The notes under the pieces are model-generated. The model was not told the origin of the DNA. It saw only the letters and a program-made list of their open reading frames with translations, and made no database searches. Made by a program: the position numbers and the translations under genes. Positions 52,705 to 64,000 of a stretch of 64,000 nt of DNA are shown one piece after another (within the stretch, counting starts at the first letter, position 1; each line of letters starts with the position of its first letter). Source of the stretch: Takifugu bimaculatus (lineage: Eukaryota > Chordata > Actinopteri > Tetraodontiformes > Tetraodontidae); contig CP034977.1 in NCBI GenBank assembly GCA_004026145.2, positions 3,365,484 to 3,429,483 on the forward strand. The letters are read 5' to 3'.

Positions 52705-54614
52705 ATGGTACGTGGTTGACCTTGTTGCGCTATAGACGCGTTATAATCCGCGGACGTAGCGCAGCGCCATCAGTGGCTTCCTCGATCAAAGGTCACGTGT
52801 CCTTTGCTACCCCGAGACGGTGAAATAACGTTATAGGCAGCATTGTTAGATTCACCTGAACTGTTCACGGATGTCTTTAAAGGTGATGAAAAATCCAGGT
52901 GTGGTGTTTGGAACAGGTCTCTGGTGTGAGCGGGTGCATCCCTGCTCCTGTGCACATTATCCTCCGCACTAATAATAAAGGTTGAGGGGAAAGCGATCCT
53001 CTGTCTTCTGCTCCCGTCCTCCCCAGATGCAATTCCTGTTGCTGTTCAGCCGGCAGGGCAAGCTGCGCTTGCAGAAATGGTTCACGCCACTGACGGAGCG
53101 GGAGAAGAAGAAGGTGACCCGGGAGATGATGATGCAGGTGCTGGGCCGTCCGCCGCGCTCCTCCAACTTCCTCCAGTGGAGGGACATGAAGATCGTTTAC
53201 AGGAGGTGCGATGTTTTATTTTCACAGAGAAAAGCCGAGGCCGGTTATGCGTCTGTGTGACAGCGAGATAACAACAGGTTAATAACAGGCAGGCAGAGTG
53301 AAGGGCAGGCTGGACCACAGATGGACCCATGATAGAGATAAAGGGAACGAGCAAATCCTCCTTTTTTATGATCTTGTCTTATGAGGTTGCCATAAAATGG
53401 GGGTGGAAAAAAACACAGCAACAGAACGGCAAAACAAATGCAGTATATTAATGTAATAAAACAGGTAAATGCTCATTTTCTTGTGTGCTTGTCCTCTCTG
53501 ATCCTGCAGGTACGCCAGTTTGTATTTCTGCACCGGTCTGGACGACCATGACAACGAGCTGCTCGCCCTGGAAGTGCTGCACAGATACGTCGAGTTGCTG
53601 GACAAGTACTTTGGAAATGTGAGCGTTCTCAAACATCAGGAAGCAAAGATGTGCTCCCGGTTGGTGGCGGTAAATGTACACCGGAGGACTGGATGCGTTT
53701 TATGTGCATTAATTCCACCACAGTCATTAGCATGCTGCTAGTAATGGCCTCCAATGCTCAGAGGAGGCTTTTTAAATGGTTTTTGAACCAAGGTGAACTT
53801 GTGTCTAAACAAAAGAGCATTTGCTCGGGCTGACAGTGATGTCAGGTGAAAAGGTCTGGCTCACAGTCGGCGTTCCAGATCATCCCGAACGCGTTAGCCG
53901 AGGCCATTCCCAGGCTTTGTTCAGACCAGATAACAGAGGAGCTGTAAACTCATAAATTAAAATGTATATCTGCTTTGGTGGGATTCACGATTAATAAACG
54001 CAGAGTTTTTTTTTAATTGTAGCATTGATGTAAGGAAAGTTTGGACAGTAATCCCTTTATTCCCCTCCAAATAGTGTACATTTACCAGTACAGCTCCACC
54101 TGGTGTCCACATGGCGCCACTGCACCGCAACCTCCTGTGACCCTCCCTGTTTTACAAAACAAACTATTCCCTGGGTGGAACTGTCTTACACTCTGCATAT
54201 GCTGTTAGAGAATTCTGTGTAATGATTGATAAAATGTAAATCCAGCAAGATACAACAAGCTTATGACTGAAGGCAGCAGTTTTTTTTTTACATTTAAGGA
54301 TTGAAAATGAGTCAGCGAAGTGTCATTTAAGCTCTTCTGTAATGAGCGGTGTTGTGATCCATTCAGGTGTGTGAGCTGGACATCATTTTTAACTTTGAGA
54401 AGGCCTACTTCATTCTGGATGAATTCCTAATGGGAGGAGAAGTTCAGGAAACCTCCAAAGTAGCTGTGGCGATGTCTATGGAGGACACCGACGCACTGCA
54501 GGAGGTACTTCAGGGTCCTTTGCTTGTGTTGTTGCTGAACATCTGCAACGTGTCTCTGTGTCTCTATTCTTACCACAGACGATGGAGGAGTACATGAGCA
54601 AACCTGCCTACTGA
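52705..54614 (+). CDS. ap1s3: AP-1 clathrin adaptor complex subunit sigma-3, 5 coding exons
   Basis: Small sigma subunit of AP-1, which sorts cargo at the trans-Golgi network and endosomes and binds dileucine signals. Exons: 52705-52707 (ATG only), 53027-53205, 53510-53618, 54367-54504, 54579-54614; 154 aa, the same as human AP1S3. It reads MMQFLLLFSRQGKLRLQKW, then YASLYFC, DNELLALEVLHRYVELLDKYFGN, and CELDIIFNFEKAYFILDEF, ending EEYMSKPAY. The first coding exon is the start codon alone, followed at once by the donor GTACGT; exon 2 begins with a second ATG. Assignment as ap1s3 rather than ap1s1 or ap1s2 rests on divergence in the middle (MMMQVLGRPPRSSNF) and linkage with wdfy1 and scg2. Confidence 0.93.
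53619..54366. other. ap1s3 intron 3
   Basis: About 0.75 kb, AT-rich, no further signal recognised. Confidence 0.6.
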
Positions 54615-54836
54615 GCCGCGAGGATCCCAGGATGGTTCACTGGCAACTCGCGCTGCCTCGTTTGGGCACTCTTGTTTTTGGATTTGTTGGTTCATTCGTC
54701 GCTGTTGTTTTCCTTGTTAAAGTGCCTTTTAAGCCTCGGTCACAAATCTCAGGGTTTAACACTGCTCAGTTCTAAACATGTGTAATGTATAAAGGTTCAG
54801 CAGAGGCCAGTTCATTCAGAGAAGGAGCGGTGGGGA

Positions 54837-54870
54837 AATAAAGAAAGACTACACAGTAAGGAAAAATAAA
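54837..54870 (+). terminator. ap1s3 polyadenylation signals (two)
   Basis: AATAAA at 54837-54842 and 54865-54870, about 225-255 nt after the stop codon. Confidence 0.7.
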
Positions 54871-54878
54871 GTCAATGC

Positions 54879-54884
54879 TTTATT
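54879..54884 (-). terminator. Candidate scg2 polyadenylation signal
   Basis: AATAAA on the minus strand about 330 nt past the scg2 stop, within 10 bp of the second ap1s3 signal on the other strand. Confidence 0.55.
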
Positions 54885-54968
54885 AACACGAGGTTTGTCA
54901 CAAATTACCACTTTTCTGAAAAATGAAAAACAAAAAAACCCAAAACAGCAGTAAGGTCCAACACTGAT

Positions 54969-54991
54969 TGTGTGTGTGTGTGTGTGTGTGT
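54969..54991. repeat. Short (TG)n microsatellite in scg2 3' UTR
   Basis: About 11 units, probably transcribed as CA repeat in scg2 mRNA. Confidence 0.85.
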
Positions 54992-55210
54992 GATGAAACG
55001 AGAGGCTGATCTGTCACATGTACAGGTTGTTTAGTGTTAAGGAACATTTAAAAAAACAGAGCTACAATGTTAGCCTGAACACATATTTCTGCTAATAAAA
55101 CGTTTGTAAACCTACAGAATAACTTGAATTCACTGTGTGTTTTCTTTAAAATACTTTCTCCCCTCCGCCATCGGCCCAAATGCATCTTTTACGCATCGAT
55201 CCACGGCTGA

Positions 55211-57109
55211 TTAAATTCCGCCGTTGGTTTTGGCATCGGCGCCGCTGTCGTCGTCCTCCGGGTCGAGGAAGCTCAGCAGCTTCATCACCTCCTCGCTGTC
55301 GAGGCCCTGCGCCTGCGTCCCGCCGCCCCTCTCCTCGTCCTCCGACCGTCTCTTTTCATTCAGGCTTTTGTCTGAGTCCATCTGGTCCAAGTAATCCTGC
55401 ACGGCCTGCTCCAAAGAGTCCGTCAGGCTCCGCCCGTCGTCACGCTTCTGGCCGGCCTTGTTGTTGCGGTGCGTGGGCTGGGGGAACTGTGCCAGCATCT
55501 GAGCCGCCAGATAAGCAGCCAGTTCGTCCTCGTCGGCGCCGTCATCGTAGCTGCCCTTTGATGTGCCGGGACGCCGCTGCTGCGTGGGAGAGGGTTCCCC
55601 CAGACGCCCCGCGGGCCGAGCGCGGAGTCGTGACAGCGAGCTTCTGTACTGCTGCTCCTTCCTGAGCGGAGCTCGGCTGTCACCGCCCCGCAGCCCCAGG
55701 ATGTTCAGCACCTGCTCCGTTCTCTGCTCCTCGGGGGTCTTTTGTCTGCCGTGGAAGCGCCTGTTGTAAAATGTGGCTTCGGGAATCTTCTGCTTCTTCC
55801 TGGAGAACATCTGGGAGAGCCTGTCCTGCGCTCTGGATGATTTGCCGGTCTTGCTCGGCTTGTTCTGGTTTGCCATTTCTCCCGTGTTCAGCATGTCCAG
55901 CAGGTTCTCGGGTGGGATCTGGTACTTCTGGGAGATGTGGAGGAGCTGGTAGACGGCCCGTGGGTCGATGCCGTCTCTGTACTGCCACTGCGCCGCTCTC
56001 CTCTCGGCCCTCTCCAGCTCTTCCTCCTCCAGCTCTCGTTTCTGCTCCTCCTCTGTGTTTTCCAGCACTTTCAGGAGGTAATAGTCCACCATGTTGGCGA
56101 CATCGTCCGGATCGTCTGACCTTTTCGCGGGGAAGCTTCCACCGTCTTCCTCCTCTTCGTCTTCATCAGCGTGCTCCTCGCCATCGTTGATGTAATCAAG
56201 CCCTCTGCCGGCCTCCGGTTTGTCGCCCTCCTCCCCCTCCTCCTCCTCCTGCTCTGCTAGCGAACGCCACTCCGCAGCATCCCCCCCTGCACCGTCGTAG
56301 GCCACATTCCTCACATCGAACATGTCGCCGTCACCATCCTCTTCCTCATCTTCCTCCGCCTCGTCCTCCTCGTCCTGGCGTTTGTTTACAGACTTGGCGC
56401 TGGTCAGCTTGTCCAGTTCATCAAACACGGACTGCAGGGTTGCCAGGTTCTGGGGGGTGTACTTCTCCTCTACATTCTCATTGGTGCGTTTGAAGGGGCT
56501 CTCTTGCTCCAGATCAGGGTCCTCATCTTCCTCATCTCTCTCGCCCTCCTCCTCATCCTCAAACATCAGCGGCAGCTTCTCGTGAGGCCTGATGCCGCGC
56601 TGCTTCTGCTGTGCCCTGGGGTAGGTGCCCTCCTGTGGCTCTTCAACACTGGGCCGGAGCAACAGGGGATTTGCTGCTTTGTCTGTCTGCTGGAGAGTGC
56701 TGAGCACAGCCTGCAGCAGCTCTTCGCTCTTATCCTCCCTTTCCTCTCCCTCGTCCTCGCCGTCGCCGTCGCTCTGCACGGGCTTAGAGGCCAGCCTCAG
56801 CACGGCGCGCAGCTTCTCTGCGTCGCCCACGTGTCCGACATCGAAGCGCGCGGGGAAAGAGGGGCGCTGCTGAGCGCTGGTCCTCTGATGGAGGCTCTCT
56901 ATGTACTGCAGAGCCTTGAGCATGTCGGCGTTGGGAGTCAGGCGGCCCGGGTTCTCCCTGTCGGAGTCCGCCTCGCTCCCCCGCAGCCTGTGCTCTCTGA
57001 GAGAAGACCCACGAACACCACAGAGGCCGAGGGAGAGGATTAAGAGAAGGTGGGCAAAACCAAGGAAGAGGGCTTTGTCCGCCGCGAAGGTCTTGATGAC
57101 TGACAGCAT
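55211..57109 (-). CDS. scg2: Secretogranin II, single coding exon
   Basis: Acidic granin of dense-core secretory vesicles in neuroendocrine cells, a precursor of secretoneurin. The whole 632-aa protein lies in one exon, as in other vertebrates. The signal peptide spans about residues 1-33 (LLLILSLGLCGVRG). The mature part has long Glu/Asp runs and many Lys-Arg or Arg-Arg sites. Secretoneurin occupies residues 209-242 between two Lys-Arg pairs. Conserved granin segments include ADMLKALQYIESL near the N terminus and YQIPPENLLDMLNTGE, and the end is FLDPEDDDSGADAKTNGGI. A 5' UTR exon ends at 57844 and is spliced at 57117, eight nt before the ATG. Teleosts can have scg2a and scg2b; which one this is was not decided. 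It is tail to tail with ap1s3, as the SCG2-AP1S3 linkage in human predicts. Confidence 0.95.
   Translation of the reverse strand: MLSVIKTFAADKALFLGFAHLLLILSLGLCGVRGSSLREHRLRGSEADSDRENPGRLTPNADMLKALQYIESLHQRTSAQQRPSFPARFDVGHVGDAEKLRAVLRLASKPVQSDGDGEDEGEEREDKSEELLQAVLSTLQQTDKAANPLLLRPSVEEPQEGTYPRAQQKQRGIRPHEKLPLMFEDEEEGERDEEDEDPDLEQESPFKRTNENVEEKYTPQNLATLQSVFDELDKLTSAKSVNKRQDEEDEAEEDEEEDGDGDMFDVRNVAYDGAGGDAAEWRSLAEQEEEEGEEGDKPEAGRGLDYINDGEEHADEDEEEEDGGSFPAKRSDDPDDVANMVDYYLLKVLENTEEEQKRELEEEELERAERRAAQWQYRDGIDPRAVYQLLHISQKYQIPPENLLDMLNTGEMANQNKPSKTGKSSRAQDRLSQMFSRKKQKIPEATFYNRRFHGRQKTPEEQRTEQVLNILGLRGGDSRAPLRKEQQYRSSLSRLRARPAGRLGEPSPTQQRRPGTSKGSYDDGADEDELAAYLAAQMLAQFPQPTHRNNKAGQKRDDGRSLTDSLEQAVQDYLDQMDSDKSLNEKRRSEDEERGGGTQAQGLDSEEVMKLLSFLDPEDDDSGADAKTNGGI
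56384..56485 (-). other. scg2: Secretoneurin peptide of secretogranin II
   Basis: Encodes a 34-residue peptide starting TNENVEEKYTPQ and ending KSVN, bounded by KR on both sides for prohormone-convertase cleavage. The YTPQ-LATL-SVF-EL-KLT pattern is the conserved core of vertebrate secretoneurin. Confidence 0.95.
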
Positions 57110-57117
57110 GGTGACAC

Positions 57118-57843
57118 CTGTAACGGAGGGACAGAGCGGCGTGCGTCAGTACTGCTGTTACATAGGAGCCGGGAGAGCCGAGAAGAGCCTCCCTCCTCCT
57201 GCTGGCCGCCTGTTGCTGGTATCGGACCGATACTGGGACCCAGTCTACAGCGGCACTAATACCAGCAGATGCAGCTCTTGTGAAAATCTCATTAGTCTTC
57301 AAATTGCTGCTCTCCGTGAGCCACGGCTCTGTTGTCAAGGTAACCCAGTAAGGTTGATGTTCCAATAGAATCTAACCCGTAACCGCAGGAAAACATTTAA
57401 AATCAATTCTTTTCCGACCACCTTCAGGGCAATTTGCGGGGCGATGAAGCTTCTTAGTGTCACACGTGAGTGGAAAACACGCTTGCTTGGGAAATTCATT
57501 CAGAATTCACGTAACTGCCAAGTTTTAATTCCGAAATTCAAATTATAGACGACGGCCCAAAGGTGTGTTTTCGTTTTCTGACGCCTCGCGCGTATTTTAA
57601 ATTTTTTTTTTCGTCTTTAATTGAAACAACTTTCGGGAGCGTTAAATGTTCCCGGAATTCAGAGGTGAGATGGGAACAAAGAGCCCAGAGATGGCGAAAA
57701 GCCCCCGTCGCCTCTCAACATCTGTGAGAGTGCATCAGGTTGATCAAAGGAAAGAGGGAAGCCTTTGAAGTCAAATAAAAGCCCCCTTCTCACGCGACGA
57801 ATGGATTAAGACTCACGTGATCTGATGGTAGTTAGAATCTTAC
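57118..57843. other. scg2 5' UTR intron
   Basis: Bounded by donor GTAAGA after ACTACAAAG and acceptor GTTACAG on the minus strand. About 0.73 kb, nothing else recognised. Confidence 0.7.
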
Positions 57844-57975
57844 CTTTGTAGTTTAGTTTCCGTCGAGCGTCGCAAGTGATCTGATCATGTCTCTCACGCG
57901 CTGGAGGTCTGGTTTCAGCACGACGGACAGCTCCTCGCGCTATAAGAGGAACCACCTGACTAGTGCGTCACAGCG
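57844..57975 (-). promoter_or_regulatory. scg2: scg2 5' UTR exon 1 and promoter with CRE-like half site
   Basis: The noncoding exon ends at 57844. Upstream on the minus strand is TGACGCAC (57970-57963), a CRE-like half site, followed by a weak TATA-like element around 57941-57946. Mammalian SCG2 is driven by a CRE near its TATA box, so the arrangement fits, but neither site is perfect. Confidence 0.5.
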
Positions 57976-58056
57976 CGAGGGAATACGCAATACAGGCGCG
58001 CGAGCACGACATTAACACACACACTGGATTACGTGCACGGTAAGCGCGGGCGTTTC

Positions 58057-58059
<3 letters not shown>

Positions 58060-58111
<52 letters not shown>
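58060..58111. repeat. (AAT)n microsatellite
   Basis: About 17 triplet units, upstream of the scg2 promoter. Confidence 0.95.
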
Positions 58112-60480
58112 AAATAATAATATGATGATAATTAAACGAAGCATAGTCATGAACACATTTATGTAAACTTATTAAACTTCCACTCTGGTTACGGGGAAAT
58201 GGCGGAGTTCATGCTTTTGTCATTATTTTGTCGTGATGTATATTATGGGATGTATGCGTGGCGTATATATAGGGTGATTATTAAACACTGCACTAGCCAT
58301 TTCCGGAGGGTTCTGGGGCTGCAGGGCGCTGTTTGCTGCGCTGCTGCAGAACCGGAGCTGTTAAAAAGTCCGCTGATGACTCACATACGGGACCGAGAAG
58401 GGGCGGGGTGACAGACTGCAGAGGTGTGCGTGTGTGCGCGCGCGCACGTGTGTGAGAGATAGAGAGAGGGAGCGGGGGGGGGGGGGCGACTGCGGTTTCT
58501 ATTTTGAGCTGCCTGTCAAATTGTGCGCGCGCTTGTGATTTCATTCATAAATCCCTCTCGTCGGTGTTTGATGCGGGTTCAGGCGGGCCTGCGAGCACCT
58601 GCGTGTTTGATCTTCAGCAGCTCTGAGTGGATCCTCAGGATCTGGGTTTCTGTCCACCTGCTCCAGAGCTCTTAGACACTGAATGAGAAAAAAAAGATCA
58701 AACTCAAACTCCCTCGTGACTAATGCACAGACACAAGCACGCACGCGTGCACAGTGGCGGTTGTTTTTTGGGTTTTTACTGATAAAGCCTTCTGGCTGAT
58801 TGCAGTATTTCTGCTGGTAAACAAAAACCAATTATAATTCTGTGGGTCCCGTTTTCGCTGCCAGTCGACTAAGGAAAAGGCGCTTTGCAGGTCAAATGAA
58901 AAAGTTTCTGTGCCCTTTTCTCTTCGCACAGTGGACTTTCTCATCCAGATCTACTGAGGCAGGATCCCAGACTGGTGTCACGATCTGCTCTGCCACCATC
59001 AGGGCGATCTAACACACTCGCCCCCCCCTCCCCGGTCACAGGCCTCATGCTTCACACATTGGATTGTTCGCCGTCTCCTTCCTGACTTCCCGACGCTTCT
59101 TCCCTGGGTGATTCCTCATTTTTGACCCTGCTTCCTCTCTTCCAGCCCCACTCTTTCCTCTGCTCCCGACCTGCTTCCCATCTGGTTGAATCCCACTTCC
59201 TTGAGATTGTTTCCAGGGATTCTGTGGAAACACAATTGTTTCAATCTGCTGCAACCAGTGATGATTCATTTAAGGGAGCAAATCTGCTTTCAAGGACTTT
59301 GATACTTTAATCTTGCTGAATCTCTTCGCGAGGTCGTTGTTGCTGAGGGCACCATTTTCCTCCTAAGAGTTACCTTTCCCTTCTGCGTTCGTCCCCTGGC
59401 GACTGACCAGCTTCTCTCTATTCATTATCACAAGGCCTGATGGCCAATAATTCAGCCTCTTAACCCCGGTCATCAAAAGCTTGGCAGGCGAAGCAAAGAG
59501 GGAACGAAAGAGAGAGGGGGAGAGGTTGTGAATGGGTGTGCAGGCTTTGACGTCATCCTCCTCTCCAGTCGATTATGTGTGCGTGTGTGTGTGTGTGTGA
59601 AATGTGAGATGCGTGTGCGAGCCTCCCCGAATGTGTTGGGCATCATATATTTAGTGCCTTTCCCTGAAATTACGGCAACAGTGGCATCATATAATTCCAG
59701 AAAACTCCATCTAGAGCCTTTGGATCCCTCTGTGCCGGTATAAAATAACACAAGGAAGCTCAACGTTTAATCTAAAAAAGGGGGACAGTGACCACAAGGG
59801 TCTGCATCATTCAGGCGATCCTTTCATATAAACGAGCGGAAATTCATTTGGCGGTTTGATTTTTCCGAGGAACGGGAGAGGTCTGCTGCATTTAAAAGTG
59901 ATTTGCGCTCCACCCGAGCATGAGTCACTGCTGCTGACGCTTGGTTAGCAGCAGAATAACGCACAAACATTTTTACCAGATCTGATTAGACGCAGGCGGA
60001 ACGGAATTAGATGCGCGTCCGGGGCATGTGGAGAATCAACGGGAATACAGCGATGCAGAGGAGGGCTTGGATGGGTTTGAGCTCTCTGTAATTAATTCAT
60101 GCATCAAAGTTACAATCTCCACTTTCTTCAGCTTGGACCATTTTTGCTAAAGAAAATCCTAAATGTGCATGAAATTGAGACTCTTCTATTTGTACGTATT
60201 GACCATACAATACAATACAAAACAGTGTTTTCAGGGACGCGAGACGCCCTTTTGTTCGTTCGTGCAGGCACTTTTGTTCAGGCTAGGTTCCAGAGTCCTG
60301 GATAGTTCGCAACCAGACGATGAGTATCACTTTAACCCACAGGGGGCGCCACAAAGAAAATCAGCGAGTTTTCAAATGATTGGATTCAAACAGGGGCAGC
60401 AAGTGTTTAATCAGTCTGCTACAGGCTGATAAGAAGGAGCTAAGAGCGCCATGTGACGCCACATCCAAAGGAAAAACAAG

Positions 60481-60483
60481 TGT

Positions 60484-60514
<31 letters not shown>

Positions 60515-60529
60515 AGTGTGTGTGTGTGA
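60481..60529. repeat. (GT)n microsatellite, interrupted
   Basis: About 24 units with single-base interruptions. Confidence 0.9.
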
Positions 60530-62527
60530 GCTCCCTAAGCTTCAACTCCCAAAACATTGTTTTAATTAGGATGACTAAGGCAACACTCAATTATTCCTCA
60601 TGCGTTCCCCTCTCCTCCGTCATGGTCCGTGGAGCTGCGACGCGTCCGCTGACACCTTCTGACTGCAGCGCTGCGCGCGCGCCTGCAGCTCCCCATCGGT
60701 CTGCACGGATTCACCACTTTCATCAGCCTCTTCGGGGACGTCAGCCATCTCCATCACTGCCCTCGGGGGATCCTCCTCACTGCAGCGACGGTTTGATGAG
60801 ACATAACGACGTTATGGGTGACACGTTCCTGCGCGTCGCTTAAAGACTTTATTGATCAGCGGACATTTTTCTGCCAGATCCGAAGGCAGTTCATATCTGC
60901 ACCGACAGAATGCCTCATGGGTAATAACACAAAGTTGCCTTTCTTCTGCCGCCCACTTGCTCGGGTCTATTCTCAGATGCTCTTTATCGCCGTTGTCACA
61001 ACACATCAGGCAGAAACATGGTCTCACCACAGTAATGGTACAAAAGAGCGTGAGCTTTGCTCCGCCGTGTTTGGTCTTCTCCCCCGGGGGGGGCTGCTGA
61101 TGAGGGCGAGTCCAAGAGTGAAAACAGACATTGGAAAGAAAGGGAGGGTGCTTCTTTGTGGGCCTTTCAGAGCATTTGCATGCATTTCCTTGTCGAGCTT
61201 CCCCGAGTCTTCGTCCTAGCGCAGGCTCGTGTTGACGTCCTGAAGAAGACACCGGATTGGTGGCACAGGGGGGAATATTTGTTGTACGCCAAAAATAAAC
61301 CTGCCCCCGTCCCTCCTCTGACGCTCCGCTGGCATCTCTGGGAAATCTTTGTGCTGCAACACGCCAGTTGTTTTCAACTGTGACAGTTGTTGTTCTCTGC
61401 ACAACCACAAGGGTTTTTAAAAAACCTTCGTTTTTCTCCTAGTGGTGGTCACAACAGGCATCTAATAGGAATTACCTCTTTGGTTGGTGTTTGTTAGGGG
61501 AGATTTCTATTTCAGCACTTCCGACCCGCTGGGTTTAGAGCATCAGCGGAGGGCAGAGTAAAATCACAAATGATCCGATCCATCTTCACGTTCCATTAGC
61601 TGTGATTCATCTGTCTCTGACCACAGGAGTATCAGGCATGGAAGAACATCGGCGGCCCCCAGGAATCAAACCTCCCGTAAACCTCTCCGCTGTTGTTGAT
61701 GCTCAGAGCCATTAGGGCAGAAAGACCAGCGATGACTGGAAGCTCTAATCCATGAAACCCACCCGAGGTGACTTTAGATTTACCCCGCTCCCTTCAATCT
61801 CGCTGTTTTCCTGCCATGTTGCAAATTCTGGGATCTGGCTCTTTTGGCTATTGATTCCCGTCTCTACTCCGGAGGTCCCACGGCATCCTGAATCATTTAT
61901 CATCAGCTCTCAGATGATTCTCACTGGCCTCTATTGTCTGACACCACTGACACATTTAGGAAGTGTAACAATGGGATACTTTGGTTCGGGCATACATTTG
62001 CACGGCACGTGGAAATGCTGCAGCGACCGGAATTCATTCACCCACTTTTGGATTGGCTCTCAGAGAGTGAATGCAAAGGCAGAGGAGCAAAACAAGTTCA
62101 AGGGACAGAAGAAAACAGGGATCCGTGGAAAACGTCGCACAGCAGAACAAACAGGAAGAATCGGGACGGCAAAGCGACGTAAACGATGAAATCTCAGGCG
62201 TGAGATAACTAAACGAGTGATGAGGAATCACCAGCCAGGGGTTCCTGCAGGAGCTCACCTCACAATTCCACTTCCTAGAAGGTGAGATTCCATTGTGTTG
62301 ACTTCCACAGATGTGGCAGATGTGTTCGGCCTCTGTGGTGATTCCGTCTCCACTGGTCAGGAGGGGGGCGGCCAACATTCCCAAGCTGTTCCCAACTGAT
62401 TTGTCACATTTCCTCAAGCTAAAGAAGTTATTTTTCAGTCATCTGCAGTTTCGCGCACACCTTCTGTTTTGTTCTCTTCCCACCAGCAGGAGGGCGTTGC
62501 CCCCCCCCCCCCCCCCCACCTTCATAT

Positions 62528-62676
62528 ATGACCCTGGTCCTGCTCAAGGTTTCTTCCTGTTAAAGGGGAGCTTTTCCCCGCCACTGTTGGAGTTTAGCTC
62601 CTGGGATTCTGTAAGGTGCCTACAGACCATTTTGATTGTAACAGACGCTACATAAATAAAGAGTGATTGATTGAGT
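62528..62676 (+). mobile_element. Degenerate SINE/LINE-tail-like retroelement fragment
   Basis: Contains AAGGTTTCTTCCTGTTAAA, then CTGTAAGGTGCC and CTACATAAATAAAG, ending in an ATTGATTGA-type tail. This order of phrases is a widely dispersed teleost retroelement 3' end as I remember it; the family name was not determined. Target-site duplications were not found. Confidence 0.5.
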
Positions 62677-63569
62677 CTGCCAGATCACCTCGTCTCCTAC
62701 GTCCCACCACAATGAGACTAACGAGACTAATGAATACCGTCTCTCTGATTATTGTCTGCCAGTTTGTAGGACTAATTAGTAGAATTTGCTCTGTTGGTGA
62801 GGAATCGATTCTGTAGTGGAGCTCTTGTTGGTGGCGCAGAGGCCTGTTACTGCATTCTCTACCTGATCTGAAGGTTCGAGGCTGCGGATGGTGACAGTTT
62901 GGGCCCCAACTGTGTGTGAGAGAGCAGCGCTCTCATGGCTGCAAGGTGTCTTCTGGTGGGGTCATTGGTGGGCTTCGCCATTACGTCATCATTCAAGCAC
63001 GATTATAGATCATGTTGTGATTGAAAGTCATCTCCACGGGGTCCGTCTGCAGTGGTTTCTAATCTCAGAGACTGTGAAAGTCCCTCCGGACGGCATCCAA
63101 ACCAGAAGCCGTCACCACATGTTAGCGTCGTCCGGTGTTTGGGTGTCTGAAAGCTGTCAAACATGTCTGGAAACATCAACTAGACAGGTTTTACACCTTA
63201 TTTAAGCATTCGCAGAACACAGACGGCGGTAGATTTGCTTCTGAAGCAGCAAAAGGGCAATTGATTTAAAATGCGCCCAGAATTTTGGCAATAAGCAGAA
63301 GATCTCCATCCATCTCCTTTCATCTCGCCGAAGGCCAGACGAGCGATGACGAATCGCCCGTTAAACTCGACCCGTTGCTAAGTGCCCGGAGAGAGACAGG
63401 AAGTAGCATTTAGACTGCGGCTGTCTGCAGCATCCATCTGTGACACGGACTGTTCGAGAGTGGCTCCGAGTGGGAGGGGCGAGGCGGTCGAGGTGGGGGG
63501 GGGGGCGAGTCTGAAAGCGCAGCCAGGATGACTCATAGGTCAGATTTGCGTGAGTGAATGACAATGAGC

Positions 63570-63571
<2 letters not shown>

Positions 63572-63608
<37 letters not shown>
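63572..63608. repeat. (GT)n microsatellite
   Basis: About 18 units, close to the right edge of the window. Confidence 0.93.
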
Positions 63609-63609
<1 letters not shown>

Positions 63610-64000
63610 ACATTATGCAAAGTTTCATGGGGGGGGGGGGGTTGCAGGGGATAGCAGAAGATGTCCAGACCCGCTCCAACTTCTGCTCTGTGTCATCCGC
63701 AACCGAAAGAATTAATGCCGTGTTTGATTTTTGTGCAATATTTACTTTCCCTGTTGAATGTGTTTAGTCTCCACTGGCGTTGGCAGTCTGCGTCTTGGCC
63801 CGGTGGTACCATCTAGGACAGGACTTAAATAGCTGTGCAGTTCTGGTTCTGCAGGTGCTGCAAAACAGCTGTTCTTGTCTCTCTGAATCCGTTTCTGTTG
63901 GACGCTGTTGCGTAAGCGGTCCTGTCTGACCGGCTGATAAGGCTGCAGACAGTTGTGTTGCTTCGCTGGATCATTTTTGAGGAGCCCCCCCTGCATTTAA

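Larger units (their letters stand above)
57976..64000. other. Gene-poor 6-kb stretch upstream of scg2
   Basis: No exon with protein similarity, plausible splice pair and phase was found on either strand. The region has simple repeats, a C homopolymer near 62502, and one retroelement-like fragment. In human the far side of SCG2 is a gene desert with distal regulatory DNA, so noncoding control elements are the likeliest content. Confidence 0.55.

Noticed and set aside
60812..61408. Minus-strand open frame of 198 codons
   Set aside because: No recognisable domain, unusual composition, no splice or promoter support; likely chance in GC-mixed intergenic DNA.

Overview
The window is vertebrate nuclear DNA from a teleost fish with a very compact genome. 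Nine split genes sit in 64 kb, many introns are only 80-150 bp with GT-AG ends, (GT)n microsatellites are frequent, and every protein reads as a clear vertebrate orthologue. A pufferfish-like (tetraodontiform) genome would fit, but that is inference; the sequence itself says only compact teleost.

Layout, left to right. 1-1562 (-): 5' end of an intestinal-type alkaline phosphatase, cut by the window edge. 4051-20280 (-): eif4g1, 30 coding exons, about 1,718 aa, including a 21-nt in-frame microexon. 24788-30298 (-): psmd2, 21 coding exons, the largest proteasome base subunit. 30728-36641 (+): a prss16-like S28 serine peptidase, head to head with psmd2. 38686-41416 (+): serpine2. 42145-45952 (+): wdfy1. 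48827-51679 (-): dhrs12. 52705-54614 (+): ap1s3. 55211-57109 (-): scg2 with an intact secretoneurin peptide. From about 58 kb to the right end I find no gene.

The genes do not form one pathway; they reflect conserved synteny. psmd2-eif4g1 are neighbours in the same orientation on human 3q27. serpine2-wdfy1-ap1s3-scg2 is the human 2q36 block. dhrs12 inside that block is notable because human DHRS12 lies beside WDFY2 (13q14), suggesting an older serpinE-wdfy-dhrs12 unit that predates the vertebrate genome duplications.

The most interesting signals: (1) psmd2, wdfy1 and dhrs12 each carry exactly one extra base that breaks a conserved frame, and all three have the same form, a CpG with an added T (or A on the other strand) at a synonymous third codon position; (2) a U12-type intron in wdfy1; (3) a 21-nt eif4g1 microexon with UGC motifs upstream; (4) long UG repeats against 3' splice sites and CA repeats against 5' splice sites in five genes; (5) CTCF-consensus motifs far above chance. 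I see no CRISPR array, operon, rRNA or tRNA, and no convincing previously undescribed multi-gene system.
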